A stretch of DNA of 64,000 nucleotides, taken from contig NC_088776.1 of NCBI RefSeq assembly GCF_954871325.1, forward strand, positions 43,232,569-43,296,568. The letters run 5' to 3'. The DNA comes from Gordionus sp. m RMFG-2023 (taxonomy: Eukaryota > Nematomorpha > Gordioida > Chordodea > Parachordodidae). The stretch's first letter is position 1, and every line of letters starts with the position of its first letter. The position numbers and the translations under genes are program-made. Under the pieces are notes generated by a model. That model had not been told where the DNA came from. It ran no database searches and saw only the letters and a list, made by a program, of their open reading frames with translations. Below, one piece after another: positions 12,425-23,790 of this stretch.

Positions 12425-14805
12425 TAACAACACTTTGGACACATATTTTCTTTTAACCATATATATTGTTTGACATATAGTAGATCCTTATTTTCCAGCA
12501 CCTTTTAACGTTACGATCTGAGTTATTGTAATATATTTATTATATGGTTTAAGAGAAAATTGATAGATATTCCCAAGAGAAATTGCAGAGATTATTAGCA
12601 GTGAAATATTTTGAAGAATTTAAATCTAAAAATAAAAAATTAAATAATTTTGTATAAATTGTAAAAATTGTCCACTTACTAATGCTTCAATTACCATTAA
12701 ATAATTCAATCTATTATATTATATTATAGTGTTGTATATTTTCTCATAACTTCATAATTGTAGAATGAATGTTATTCATAACTTATTATAACATTTTTTT
12801 GTTTTACTTATATATAATTTGACTATGATTGAAGTTAACCTCCTATTATTTGTTAACTTAAAATATTTTTTTATTTTTTCTATTGTAATTTATAAATGTC
12901 TTAAATTTAATTTTATAATTTGTAACTAAGTAAAAAATCATTTGGAAATGTGGTGGTTTGTTTAAAGTTTAAATTAGGATGAACATATTTTCAGCATGGT
13001 ACTTTAATATGTATTCATGAATTTCATATAATTATAGGTAAATCTAGTGTTGTAAACGAACGCGTTCAAAATGAACCGTTCAAAATGAACCGTTCAAAAT
13101 GAACGCGTTCGTGAACGAAGTTCGTTTTTTTGAAAAAAATGATGAACGGCGTTCCTTTTATTTTTGACGAACTTTGAACGTGAACGCGTTCCTTTTTTAT
13201 GACGAACGCGTTTGAATTTAACGTTCGTTCAATTTTAAAAATATTTTTATTTTTATTTATTTGAAAAATTTAATATTTCCGAATTTTTTTAAAAAATGTA
13301 TTATTTATATTTTTTAATCGGCTGTGTATTTCCTTTTCACATTTCAATTTTTTTAACACATAGTTTATTAATTTGAATATTATTGTTTATATTTTAATTT
13401 AATAGATTAGCATAAGCATGAATATTATTATTTAATCCTCATCATCTGATTCCGAAAATCCAAAATCAGATGAATTATCATTACTATGGCTAAATATGAA
13501 AAATGTTTTACATTAACATCCTATATTGAAGGAACTAATCCAATGCTTACCAAGTGTAAAATGTGGTCAAAAAGTATTATATTGTCAAAATCTTCAGGTT
13601 CCAATTTAAAACGACATTTGATTATAATATTAATTATTTGATTTTATATGATATAACTAAGTTAAATCATTAAATTTGAAGAAATAATGCATTTGGGATA
13701 TTTGACCCCAACAATAACGATAGTTATTTTAAAATTAAAAAAATTAGTGGCCTCAAATATGGTCAACCATTGATAGACGCCGTATTAAATGGGATTAATA
13801 AAAGGTATTAAACCTATCACTCTCAATTAATTACATATTTTTATTTTTTTAAAGATTTGAACATATATATATGGATCAATATGTTCTTTCTGCAATTATA
13901 CATCCAGCATTCAAACTTCAATGGCCATGGACAAAACTTCCACAGAACGAACCTATTAAAAATAAACTTTAGAGTTATTGAAAAAAATGCTTTGAAAACC
14001 TTAGAGAACTGTTAATTTTGAGATATCCTTTTTTTTGTCGAGAGTATAGAATGGATTGGAGGAGGATAACTTATCTCAATTTTTTGCAAATAACAAAACA
14101 ATATGTTTTTAATTAATTCTTCACATTAAAAGAGCGGTTTATTAATTATAATACAGCAATTCCCTCATCTGCCCCTGTAGAGCGCGTTTTTAGTTTAGCT
14201 AATGCCGTATTAACTGCCAAGTGTTCCTGTCTATCAGTTAAATATTTTGAAAACAATTGTTATTAAAATTTAATAAGAAAAATTTTTTATAAATAAAAAT
14301 ATCTTTTTATTCGCTATATTATATTATATTATCAAAATAAAACTATATTATTTTTTAACATGGCTAAAATATATTGTATTAAAAAATATAAGTTTATTTA
14401 TATTAAATTAAATTTAAAAAAATTTATCATAAAATTTTGAACGCGTTTGTGAACGTGAACGCGTTCCTTTTTTTTGAACATGAACTTGTACGTGAACGCT
14501 TTCGATTTTTGTAGAAATGTTTACAGCACTAGGTAAATCAGATATTTCCCCTTCATTTGATGATAATTTTTAAAAATTTTCCCAAAGATATAAAATGGCA
14601 AAAAAATATACATATATTAGACAGATTTAATTCTTATAAACCCCCTTAATATTTTTCTGGATCTAAGGGAAAAAACCATGCAATAAATATATTACAATAA
14701 CTCAGATCGTAACATTAAAAGGTGCTGGAAAATAAGGGTATACTATATGTCAAACAATATATATGGTTGAAAAGAAAATATGTGTCCAAAGTGTTATTTC
14801 TGGGT
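12425..14805. mobile_element. TIR element with about 110-bp inverted repeats, interrupted by a hAT
   Basis: Arms 12428-12540 and 14687-14803 are inverse copies (for example aacactttggacacatattt at the left end and its complement at the right; both contain the segment read as ttattttccagcacc on the left). Few differences between arms. After removing the 1.5-kb hAT the element is about 0.9 kb without coding capacity. Superfamily unknown. Confidence 0.75.
13045..14531 (+). mobile_element. hAT transposon, BED/hATC remnants, exact 8-bp target duplication
   Basis: Termini TAGTGTTGTAAACG and the inverse TAGTGCTGTAAAC; flanked by ggtaaatc on both sides (13037-13044 and 14532-14539). Subterminal GAACGCGTTC repeats at both ends. 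On the plus strand it carries a BED-finger-like piece ending SKSSGSNLKRHL (about 13590), a QYVLSAIIHPAFKLQWPW segment (about 13875) and the hAT dimerisation motif PSSAPVERVFSLANAVLTAK (about 14160). Interior deleted and interrupted by stops. Confidence 0.92.
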
Positions 14806-14809
14806 TTTC

Positions 14810-15880
14810 CTGGGCTTGGTTAATATTTTTCACAATTAATATGGACTTGGATGTAGCTTGCGAATCATTTTTCAAAATTAATTTAGTATTAGATTACTGA
14901 AAATTTTTTAATTTAAAATATGGGCTAGAAATTGGCCTGAAAATTTCTTTTGAAGACATAGCCAGGCCTGATCAAAAATCGAGGCCCATGCAACTTTAAT
15001 TCTGATTGTATTTTTAAATGCATTGTGACTTTTTATATATTTTATTTCAGTTCTCAACTACCAAATTTATTATGGTCTTTGGCAGGTTTAATTTTTCCCA
15101 AGTGCGTGGACCTGGCTTGGAAATTTTTTTAATATTAGAGTTGTAATATTTAACACAGAATATTTATATGGCCCTCAGGTAAAAGCTAATTTAAATATAT
15201 TTTTATTCAAAAAAATAGTATTCACTCTTAGTCTAAATGGGTTGGCTGGTCTGAAGTAGGGATGAGCTGGGCTAAAATAGAACAAAAAATAGATATGGTT
15301 TTTAGAGATTTACCTATCTCCAGGTTTGGAAAAAAATTTTGAAAATTGTTATGGGTTGGCCAGGCTATAGAAAGATTTTTATAAAATTATTATGAGTTGG
15401 ACTGGGCTTAGAAAATATTTTTATAAATTATATTAGGCTGGGTTTAGGGAAAATTTTTTAAAATTATTATAAGCTTGGACGTTTGATAATTTTTTTATTA
15501 TTAACTATGGGTCAGACATTGGCCTAAAACAAGTTATTTTGCAGGCCTGGGTCAAGCCTGATCAAAAAACCAAGGCCCATGAAAATCTGATTTTGATTGT
15601 GTTTTTAAATTCATTATGATTATTTAAATATTTTATTTCAGTTCTCAACTACCAAATTTATTATGATCTTTCATTGGGCTTGGAAGAATTTTTCAAAATT
15701 ATTATGGCTTTGTACTTTGCCTGGGAATTTTTTTTAATATTAAATATTATGTATAAGTGAATCAGTAATATTTAACAAATAATATTGGCATTATCAAGTA
15801 AAAGCCTTAAATTTATTTTTACTCAAACATAGTATTTACACTTAGTTTTAATGAATTGAACCTGGCCTGAAGGGGGGGGG
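14810..15880. repeat. Degenerate GGCCTGG / AAAATTTTT block with a 591-bp tandem duplication
   Basis: Repeated short units of a ggcctgg core with A/T runs. A larger tandem duplication is visible: ttctcaactaccaaatttat occurs at 15051 and again at 15642, with matching flanks (aggcccatg; attttatttcag). Ends near a run of 13 G at about 15868. No coding capacity. Confidence 0.65.
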
Positions 15881-15949
15881 GGGTAGGAGTAAAAAGAAAA
15901 AAATTTGGATATTATTTTCAAATAACAGGTAACAACTAGCATAAAGTAA

Positions 15950-15995
15950 GAAGAAAATTCTCATTTCCCGTCATTTTTGACGGGCTATCTACTAG
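15950..15995 (+). mobile_element. Probable Helitron 3' end
   Basis: Perfect hairpin CCCGTCA-TTTT-TGACGGG at 15967-15984, seven bases, then CTAG at 15992-15995 followed by T, the Helitron 3'-end pattern (hairpin, CTRR, insertion before T). The break falls exactly where element A, compared with its other copy, stops matching. The 5' TC end was not found. Confidence 0.55.
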
Positions 15996-16114
15996 TATTA
16001 ATATAAAACCCGGCCGAAGACCGGGCAAAAGAGGGCCGAAGGCCAGCAACTTAGAAGGTATGGGGGCTAAGTCCCCCATAAAAATTTTGTAAAGGCTAGA
16101 GACGCCCCTGGGTA
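15996..16114 (-). repeat. Element A, inverse copy
   Basis: On the minus strand begins CAGGGGCGTCTCTAGCC and repeats the ggccttcggcc palindromes of 2732-2875, then ends abruptly at ttatattaata, where the Helitron-like end begins. Confidence 0.65.
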
Positions 16115-16239
16115 ATTAAATTTAAACATGAATAATATAGTTGATTAGTGATTTTGAACTCTGCTAATTACAATATTAAATTTGTTAATTTTAAATTAAT
16201 AAATGATTATATTTATTTAATTAGGGTTATATCATAATT

Positions 16240-16622
16240 TAAATAATAAAAGTCAATTAAGCTTCAACTTTTAAAGCTAAAATAATATTTAGTGAGTGGT
16301 GTTGATCTTCTATTTTTAACATAGAATTTGATTGCAAGCTGACATAGTAAAAATATAATTAATATGTATTAATCTAATCTAATAATTAAAATAGCATTCA
16401 TTTAATAAAAATTTAGATGTCTTATTAATTTTTAAATAATAAAATTAAATCTATATATTACGTATTAGAATTATAAAACGTTCAGGGGCAATCAAAAAAA
16501 TTTATTTTTAGTTCAAGGGGATATTAAGGATTTTAAAAAAATTTTTTGCTTCAGGGGGCTATTCATATTTTTCAGGGGGCTCGAGCCCCTGCGCCCCCTC
16601 CCCTCCTAGTGACTCCACTGAC
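16240..16622 (-). repeat. Element B, inverse copy, uninterrupted
   Basis: On the minus strand starts CAGTGGAGTCACTAGG at 16622, followed by gcaggggctcgagccccctg. It aligns with 4195-4420, 4825-4842 and 5764-5830 and so shows the order before the two insertions in the first copy. Non-coding. Confidence 0.65.
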
Positions 16623-18053
16623 ATTTTGATTTGATTGTACAACAAAAAGATAAATCTTAAGTTTTAAAATTTTGTTGTAAATTATTAATTAAGAATTATA
16701 ATGTTGTCAATTTAAAGAGCACATTTATTTTACTAAGTCATTTTAATAATACCAGTGTCATGGTATTTAAATACCCAACAAAATAATGTACAATCTTTTG
16801 TTTAAATAATGAAAAAAAAATTTTTACCAAAGCTTTTACGCATCAAAATTATTTATAGTAAAATCTTAATTAAATAATTGATAGTTTTTTTTACACAATA
16901 ATTATCAACATAAAAAATCAAATATATAAAATAAATAAATTTTTTTTTAAAATTGTTATTTTATAAAATTTGTAAAATAAAATTCGTTCTGATATATAAT
17001 ATTAACATGCCATCATAATCACCTTTAATTAATTTGACAAAGAAGGCCAACATGAAAATTCCGTAATTTATAAAATAAATCGTTGATTTAAAAAAAATGC
17101 ATTACACGTTTCAACCTGGGGTCATTGATCGTTTCACTTGATTTTATAGATGATAGCTCAACACATATTTCATTAACGTCGAATGAAGATACCATAACAT
17201 TTATTTTTATAATATCAATACTACTCACCGTGAATATGATATGGGAAAATCTTATTAGATGATGACCGTCTTTACAAGCTATTGATCAAGCCCAAGATAA
17301 CATAAATATAGCGCAATCGTTTAGACATACATCTGAGAAACAATATACTATGAGCATTTACCTTCCCATCTAACTTTATTGATGATAGGGCGACAACTAT
17401 GTCATTGATATAACAATTATTCGAATTGGAAAAATATTCTTAGTTTAATTATTCAAAATAGTTTGTACTATATATTATTTATAACCCATAACATAATTAA
17501 TTATTAGATATTATGTAAAATTTTAATAAAGAATGTCACGTGCCCATAAAGGGTTGGCATGTCCTAGTTTTTAATTAATTTATTCTATTGTTGATTGGTA
17601 GAATGTAAAAACATAATCGTAAATAATAAATGAGGATTATTATATTTTTGAGATTTAGTGATTTATTCATTCTGGGATTTTGATGTATGATTTTATATTT
17701 TTGAATTTTTACACTTCTTGAATTTTCATGTTTTTTCTCGATTTTTATTAATTAGATTTTATGTATTTAAATAAAAAGGGAAAAACAAAATTTGTTTGTT
17801 AAATTGGAAATAAGAATTATAAGAAATCATAGTATAAATAGCGTTAGGAAATATAAAATTTGAAATTACAAAGTAAGGTAAGAACTGTTAAAGGAGGGGG
17901 CGCAATAATATATACTACTAGATTGGCAATTCATTAATCAAGAGTGTCTATACATAGGACCTAAATGTACACTCTTTTGTGGTTTCATTTACCATTACGC
18001 ACATTTATATAATTTAATTAACAACCATAAAATGGTGCTAAAGCTTACTCCAA
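16623..18053. other. AT-rich stretch, nothing firm
   Basis: No coding exon recognised. A weak local duplication (about 17149-17183 and 17381-17415, sharing GATGATAG and TCATT) is the only internal structure seen. Confidence 0.4.
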
Positions 18054-18254
18054 TAGTGTGGTTAAAAAACCCGATTTGTGTCGATTTTTAAAAACATCTT
18101 GATTACGAAAAATAATATTGTGTAAGCCCCAGAAACCCAAACCTTCTCTGCCACTTTGAGTAAAATCACTTGGCTTACACAATATTAGATTGATCATATA
18201 CTTAATCGGACCGTTTTTAAAAATCTAATCGAATCGGGCTTTTTTACATCACTA
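18054..18254. mobile_element. Palindromic hAT-type MITE
   Basis: Ends TAGTGTGGTTAAAAAACCC and the inverse TAGTGATGTAAAAAAGCCC; inner arms share aatattgtgtaagcc. Flanks tactccaa and tactccca (7 of 8). About 200 bp, no coding capacity. Confidence 0.85.
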
Positions 18255-18404
18255 TACTCCCATGACACTATTAACTGCATTTAATGTGTGAATCGATTAT
18301 CTAGTTATATATAGATCGTTTGGGAGGGGGGTTAAAAAATTTTATTTCGTTAAATTAACATTATAAAATATAATAAAACTACCATTTTTGTATTAAAATA
18401 AGTT

Positions 18405-18669
18405 AAAGGTGCAATTCATGCAAAAAAAATTACGAATAATTTTTTGGAAATTTTTTTATTTTTTTACTTATCCGATTAAATTAACGTTATTGTCATTTAA
18501 AAGGGGCCTTAAAAAGTTTGCAATTATCCAATATTTTGCAATTAACCGATTCGCAATTATAAATGTTAACATTATGCCTAGTAATTTTTATCAAAATCGC
18601 GGGGTTTTTTCGCACATAAAAATCTTTGCACTTAAGTGATATGCAATTAAACGGTTTTGACTGTATTGT
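18405..18669. mobile_element. pogo/Tigger-like transposon end
   Basis: Read on the minus strand it starts TACAGTCAAAACCGTTTAAT and has spaced repeats of TAATTGC (TTAATTGCAAA, ATAATTGCAAA, ATAATTGCGAA), the layout of pogo/Tigger subterminal regions; the end abuts TA. The partner end is not clear. Family assignment is inference. Confidence 0.4.
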
Positions 18670-19685
18670 TTAATACTATAAAAAAAATATCCCCTATACA
18701 CCCTTACCGATTTCTTTTAAAGAATAGGTAAACTACGTTATTATAAGCGTATTCAAAAACAATTATAAATTAGTGCAACGATCAAATAATTTGCTATTCG
18801 TATTCGTAAATTCTAATAATTCGTTTTTTATATAAAATAATTCAAAAGAAGATATATTGATTTTTTAAATATTTTCATTCCTCATCAAATTTAAACAGAA
18901 AAAATAATTATAATAAACTGATGATATAGAACATACAATCTGATTTAATTTATATTGGCATGCCAAAACAATTTTTAAACCAAAGAGATGACAAATGATT
19001 AAATTTCATTAAACACTAATAATACGAAATTAGAATATTCAATCAAATTATTTGAAAAATTTGATTTGAATAAAACGAATTTTAAATTTTGTTTTATAGA
19101 TTCGAATAATATTTTATTCGCATTCGAACAAACCGAATTAAGTAAAATTGAAAATTTTTTTCCTCGTGAATATAAGAATTTAAATAATCGCATAGATTTT
19201 ACAATATTTATTTACTACAAGAAACTTTTTTTATTTTCCCGTTGGAGTAATGAAACTATTAATTTTAAACAACTCCAAATAGTCAAAAATCTTTTATGTT
19301 TTTCAACATTTTGAAGGTAGCATCACCTTGCGGCTAGAAGATTATAATAAAAATAATTATAACTAGAAGAATCCTATTATTACACCTTGTTCTGATTGCA
19401 AATCTTACAATTAATATTTTTTAATTCCCCTTTAGGAAATTTTAAACAAAGTACATTAACACAATTAAAAAAATCATTACCACAAGCACCAGAAAATGTA
19501 AAATATTTGATAAAAATGACTGATTTTAATAATCAATTAAGAATATTTGCAAGTCCTAAAATTAACGAACAATTTGAATATTTACAAAAATTTTCAAAAA
19601 TTTACGAATTAATTTATTATTTATTCATATATTTTTTTTTATTATTACATAGATATTCGTAATGGTAAATTTCTAATCTAATCGT
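18670..19685. other. AT-rich stretch with ATTCG-rich motifs
   Basis: Scattered attcgaat/attcgtaa motifs over 18.78-19.66 kb suggest a decayed repeat; open frames here are low-complexity and look random. Confidence 0.35.
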
Positions 19686-19838
19686 CAGAGTTGTTAAAAG
19701 ATACTTTTTAAATGGATCTAGATACAGATACATCGTCTAAAATAATATCTAGATACAGATATTTTAATCAAAAATCTATCTAGATACAGATACCACATTT
19801 TTATATCTAGATACAGGATCTAGATTTTAACAACTCTG
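19686..19838. mobile_element. 153-bp hAT MITE with exact 8-bp target duplication
   Basis: Perfect 14-bp terminal inverted repeats CAGAGTTGTTAAAA; flanked on both sides by ctaatcgt (19678-19685 and 19839-19846). The interior is made of short repeats of tatctagatacag. Recently inserted, judging from intact ends. Confidence 0.93.
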
Positions 19839-20239
19839 CTAATCGTATACAAATCGAATAATTGAAAGGCCTGCAACTTCTGTTTCTTCTTCATAATTCA
19901 ATTGACATTTTTATATATTATTGATGTACAAAAGTGAAAATTTTTACCAAGGGCACTGCTAGTTTTAATATGGGAGGTATATTTTTTGATTGCAGAAAAA
20001 TTTCAAAATCCTAGAATTTTAATAAAAAATAATAATATTCATTTTTTGTGGTGGGAGGGTGGAGGGGGTCAGTAAAATCTTTCCAGGGATTTAAGCTCAC
20101 TTGTCTCCTTTGACGTCATTCTCAAATAACCTAGTATTAATAGTGACTGAAGATTATTTAATAAATTTCTTTTTAACTTTACAATGAGAAACAAATTATC
20201 TAAAATAACGTTATTTTATATTGATATTTCCCTAAAAAT

Positions 20240-21489
20240 TAGTGATGTTAAAAGTTACTTTTGAAACATAACTAGTTACAGTTACTAGTTACATTGGCAA
20301 AAACATAACTAGTTACAGTTACTAGTTACATTTTTACAAAGGTAACTAGTTATTAGTTACAGTTATTTTCAAAAGTAACTAGTTACTTACTTTATACATC
20401 CTTCATAAGCGCATTATTTATTTATTGACTGCATTTATTTAATATAAAAAAAATTAGGATAAACAAAGTATAATCAGTTATTTAAAATAATATATAATTT
20501 ATTTATATAAAAAAATATCGCAAAATTGAATATTTACATCGAATATAAAAATATATATTTGCATTGAAAAAAAAACATTTATTTTTCATAAAAATTAGAA
20601 TCTAATAAATGTTTATTTGCTTTTAACAACAAATTAATTTCTAAGTTATTATCTAGGAGACGTGCTCGTTTATCTCCAAAAATGAGCTTACCTAGACTGA
20701 ATAAGCGCTCTACGGGAGCACTTGATGTTAGAACAACATTATATTTAATAAAGAGTAATTTTAACTTTGGGAAATCGTTATATAAAAAAAAAGTGTTGTT
20801 ATTAGATTTGATAAAGTTTTCTATAAGTTCATTATCCAGAATATTTTGGCGCTTTAGGTCAAAAAATCCAACTACATCAAGTGATGTTGGTTTTGAGCAT
20901 GATTCATTCGTCTGGGATTCACTTTGAGGTATTAAGGTATTTATTAAATTTAAAATTTCCTCCTTTTTTGCTTTATTCCTTTCTTGCCTAATCCAAGGCC
21001 AGTCAGTTTTAAATAAAGGGTGAAGAATTGCAGCAATGATGTTGTCATTATCATAAAGATAATTAACCCTATAACATGATATTATTAATTTATAAATAAT
21101 TATTTAATTTTAGTTACCTTTTTTCAATACTAGCTAATATAGTATCCTTTAGAGGTTGACAATATTATAATCCCTGCACATCTGCCATACATATAAGTAT
21201 TTGTGTTATTGTTGGGAACAATCAGACATTTTCACAAAATTTTAAATTAATAAATTTTATTTAAAAAATAAATTTAATTTAAAATTAATTTATCACAACA
21301 TATTAAAAATAAAATTAATTATTTGGATATATCTTTAAAAGTAACTAGTTACTTTTGGCAGTTACATTTCAAAAATTTTAACTAGTTACAGTTACTATTT
21401 ACAATTTTAAAAATATAACTAGTTACAGTTATTTATTAGCCAAAATGTAACTAGTTACTTACTTGTAACTAGTTATTTTAACATCACTA
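20240..21489 (-). mobile_element. hAT transposon with open C-terminal transposase, exact 8-bp target duplication
   Basis: Ends TAGTGATGTTAAAAG and the inverse TAGTGATGTTAAAAT; flanked by ctaaaaat on both sides (20232-20239, 21490-21497). Subterminal arrays of ACTAGTTAC (aactagttacagttac) occur at both ends, likely transposase-binding sites. Contains a 3'-terminal transposase exon (20579-21068) preceded by a 49-bp intron and a short upstream coding piece. 5' coding parts deleted; non-autonomous. Confidence 0.93.
20579..21068 (-). CDS. hAT transposase, C-terminal exon (partial gene)
   Basis: Open frame from an acceptor at 21069-21070 to TAA. It encodes DNDNIIAAILHPLFKTDWPW near the start and, near the end, the hAT dimerisation motif SSAPVERLFSLGKLIFGDKR then ARLLDNN. 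The upstream piece (21118-21160, QPLKDTILASIEK) joins in phase across a 49-bp GT-AG intron at 21069-21117. The catalytic N-terminal two thirds is missing, so the product would be only a dimerisation domain. Expression unknown. Confidence 0.8.
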
Positions 21490-21497
21490 CTAAAAAT

Positions 21498-22950
21498 ACA
21501 TAGTAAGTATAAAAAGATACGAAGGAAATAAGAAATTATTGATAAAATTGGAATCATGCCAGAATAAAAAATATTAAAGCACTATAAATATATAATGCTT
21601 GCGCTAATATCTGATAGTACTTATATTCCTCAACCAGTTTAACCAACCCCCAATAAAGAAACCAACAAAATTTTATGATGCTACGCTTTAAGCTTAAAGT
21701 AAACCAATCTTTTGGGAAATTTATATATTAAAAAAAATGCCAAAGTTGGCATAAGAATCAAAATATAGAAGTTATGTCTATATTTAGTGCTTTACATATT
21801 AATTGTTAAATAGGTTATGTTAACCACAAATAAGTAACCTAATAAATAAAATAAAAATAATGTTATCACGCCTTAAGAATGAAGTCAGCTAAACATTTAA
21901 ATGAATTAATTTTGAAATTTATATCAATAATTAAAGCGTATGTAGCACATTTTAGGGCTTCAGCCCGTTTGGTAGATAGTGCAAAGAAAAAAGAATTATT
22001 CACGAAATAAGAATAGTAATAGGAGAAGAATAAGTGCCTCCCTCATTTATCTATTCATAGATTTTTAGGATTTTATCACTCACTTTTTAATGAGGGGATA
22101 AATTTTGAGATAATTTTATAAAAATAGATAAAAAAAACTAAGGAGATATTTTTATCAATTTAAGATTAGAAAGGAAAGTAAACTTTATATCTATTGATAT
22201 TTTAACCTTCAAACCTCTTTTTTTGACTAGATATCAATATAGGAGTATTATGAAAGGGGGTAATTTTCCCCATATCATACTTTGTATGTGGAGAAGGGGA
22301 GTGTGATCCCCAAAATCCTCTCTTGTCTACCCCAGTGTTGGTAAAGAATCTGGGTTTAACATAGACCTTCAGTATTATATTAATATTTAATCGGCGATTT
22401 GTAAAATAAATGGCCACTCAAAAGATGAATAAGAATGCGAATTAATATTTAATCATGTAAAGTTTTATAAAAACCTAGCAATTAAGAAGAACCTGGAAAT
22501 ATAAGTTTTTAATAAATTTGGCCATATTTAAAAAGAGCAAATATGATTGAAAAAATAAAATTATCAAATTAAATAGAATGCGAATATAAAAATAAAATAA
22601 CTATTTGAGTATATTCTTACGTTTTTGTTGGTTATCGGGGGAAAATAGTTTGTAATAATAACGATTAGCAACCATTTTCAATAAGAAGATATGAAGTTTG
22701 TTATATACAATATTAGAAAATTAACTAAATTTTAGAAAATTTTAAGTTTTTTTTTATTTTTTAAATTTACAATATATTAGTTTTAAAATGTAAAGCACAT
22801 GATAAACGCACGTTCGTTCTTAAAATTATCAAATTTAAACTTATTGAATATTAAATGAGAGCAACAGAAATATATTTTTATATTTTATCTTTTAAATTAT
22901 ATAATGAATATTATGAATATATCGAAAAACCTGGCAAAGCATCGTGATTT
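21498..22950. other. Gene-free stretch
   Basis: AT-rich; a short GC-richer patch at about 22240-22350 (aaagggggtaattttcccc) may be a repeat end but has no partner here. Confidence 0.35.
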
Positions 22951-23790
22951 ATTTTTAATAAAATGATTATACGTTATGTCGTGGAATATAATATTTGCAG
23001 ATGACATTGTAATACTTGCCGAATCCAAGGATGAAATGAAAGAAAAATTAGTGAGTTGGATAAATATCCTAGAAAAGCACTGACTAAAAGTAAATAGAGA
23101 AAAAACGAAGTATATGGTGATAGGAGGAAATGAAACAGAGAGTATTGATATAAATGAATGGCAGATATCGGCAATTGAAAGCTGCAAATATTTGGGCTCC
23201 ACTATACAAACAAACGGCACAATAGAAAAAGAGATAAAGAGTAAGATTAATCAAGGGTGGTTAAAGTGGAGATCTTTATCTGGAGTGCTATTTGACAAAA
23301 GAATCCCACACAAATTAAAGGAAAAAATTTACAGTTCCATAGTACAACCAACTATTCTATATAGTTCGGAAACATGGTCAACCAAAGAATCAGACGAGAG
23401 AAGTCTGCAAACTATGGAGATGAGAATGCTGAGGATGATTGCTGGGATAACAACAAGGGATAAAGTGCGTATTACAATAATACTTAGTAGTTTAAAGGTA
23501 GTGCCCATTAAGACTAAGATAATGGTAAACAGACTTAGGTGGTATGGGTACACAATGAGAAGGCCTATGAACTACATAGGAAATAAGGTTGAGAGTTTGG
23601 AAGTGATGGGCAAACGTAAAAGAGGAATGCCAAAACTTCAATGGGGCCATAAAGTTAGAGCCAATATAAAGAAGTATAAATTAGATAAAAGAGATTGCAT
23701 GAATAACATAAAGTGGAGAGAGATGTTGAAGGAGCTTACCACCAGAAAAGGTGAAAGCTAAAGAGAAAAAAAAAGAAAAAAATATGATAG
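22950..23790 (+). mobile_element. RTE-type LINE, 5'-truncated 3' end
   Basis: Starts inside reverse transcriptase at IIFADDIVILAESKDEM and continues through CKYLGSTIQTNG, SGVLFDKRIPHKLKEKIYSS, ILYSSETWSTKESDER and NRLRWYGYTMRRP, ending with a stop at 23759-23761 and a short A-rich tail. One in-frame stop near 23083; otherwise open for about 225 codons. Non-LTR, RTE clade by these motifs. Truncation at the 5' end is usual for LINEs. Confidence 0.88.

Noticed and set aside
17525-17562. Second Helitron-like end (hairpin-like tgccc...ggca then CTAG and T).
   Set aside because: The stem is only four imperfect pairs and no element boundary can be shown.
18409-19662. Several plus-strand open frames of 76-88 codons.
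   Set aside because: Low-complexity Phe/Asn/Lys/Ile composition typical of random AT-rich frames; part overlaps a pogo-like end.
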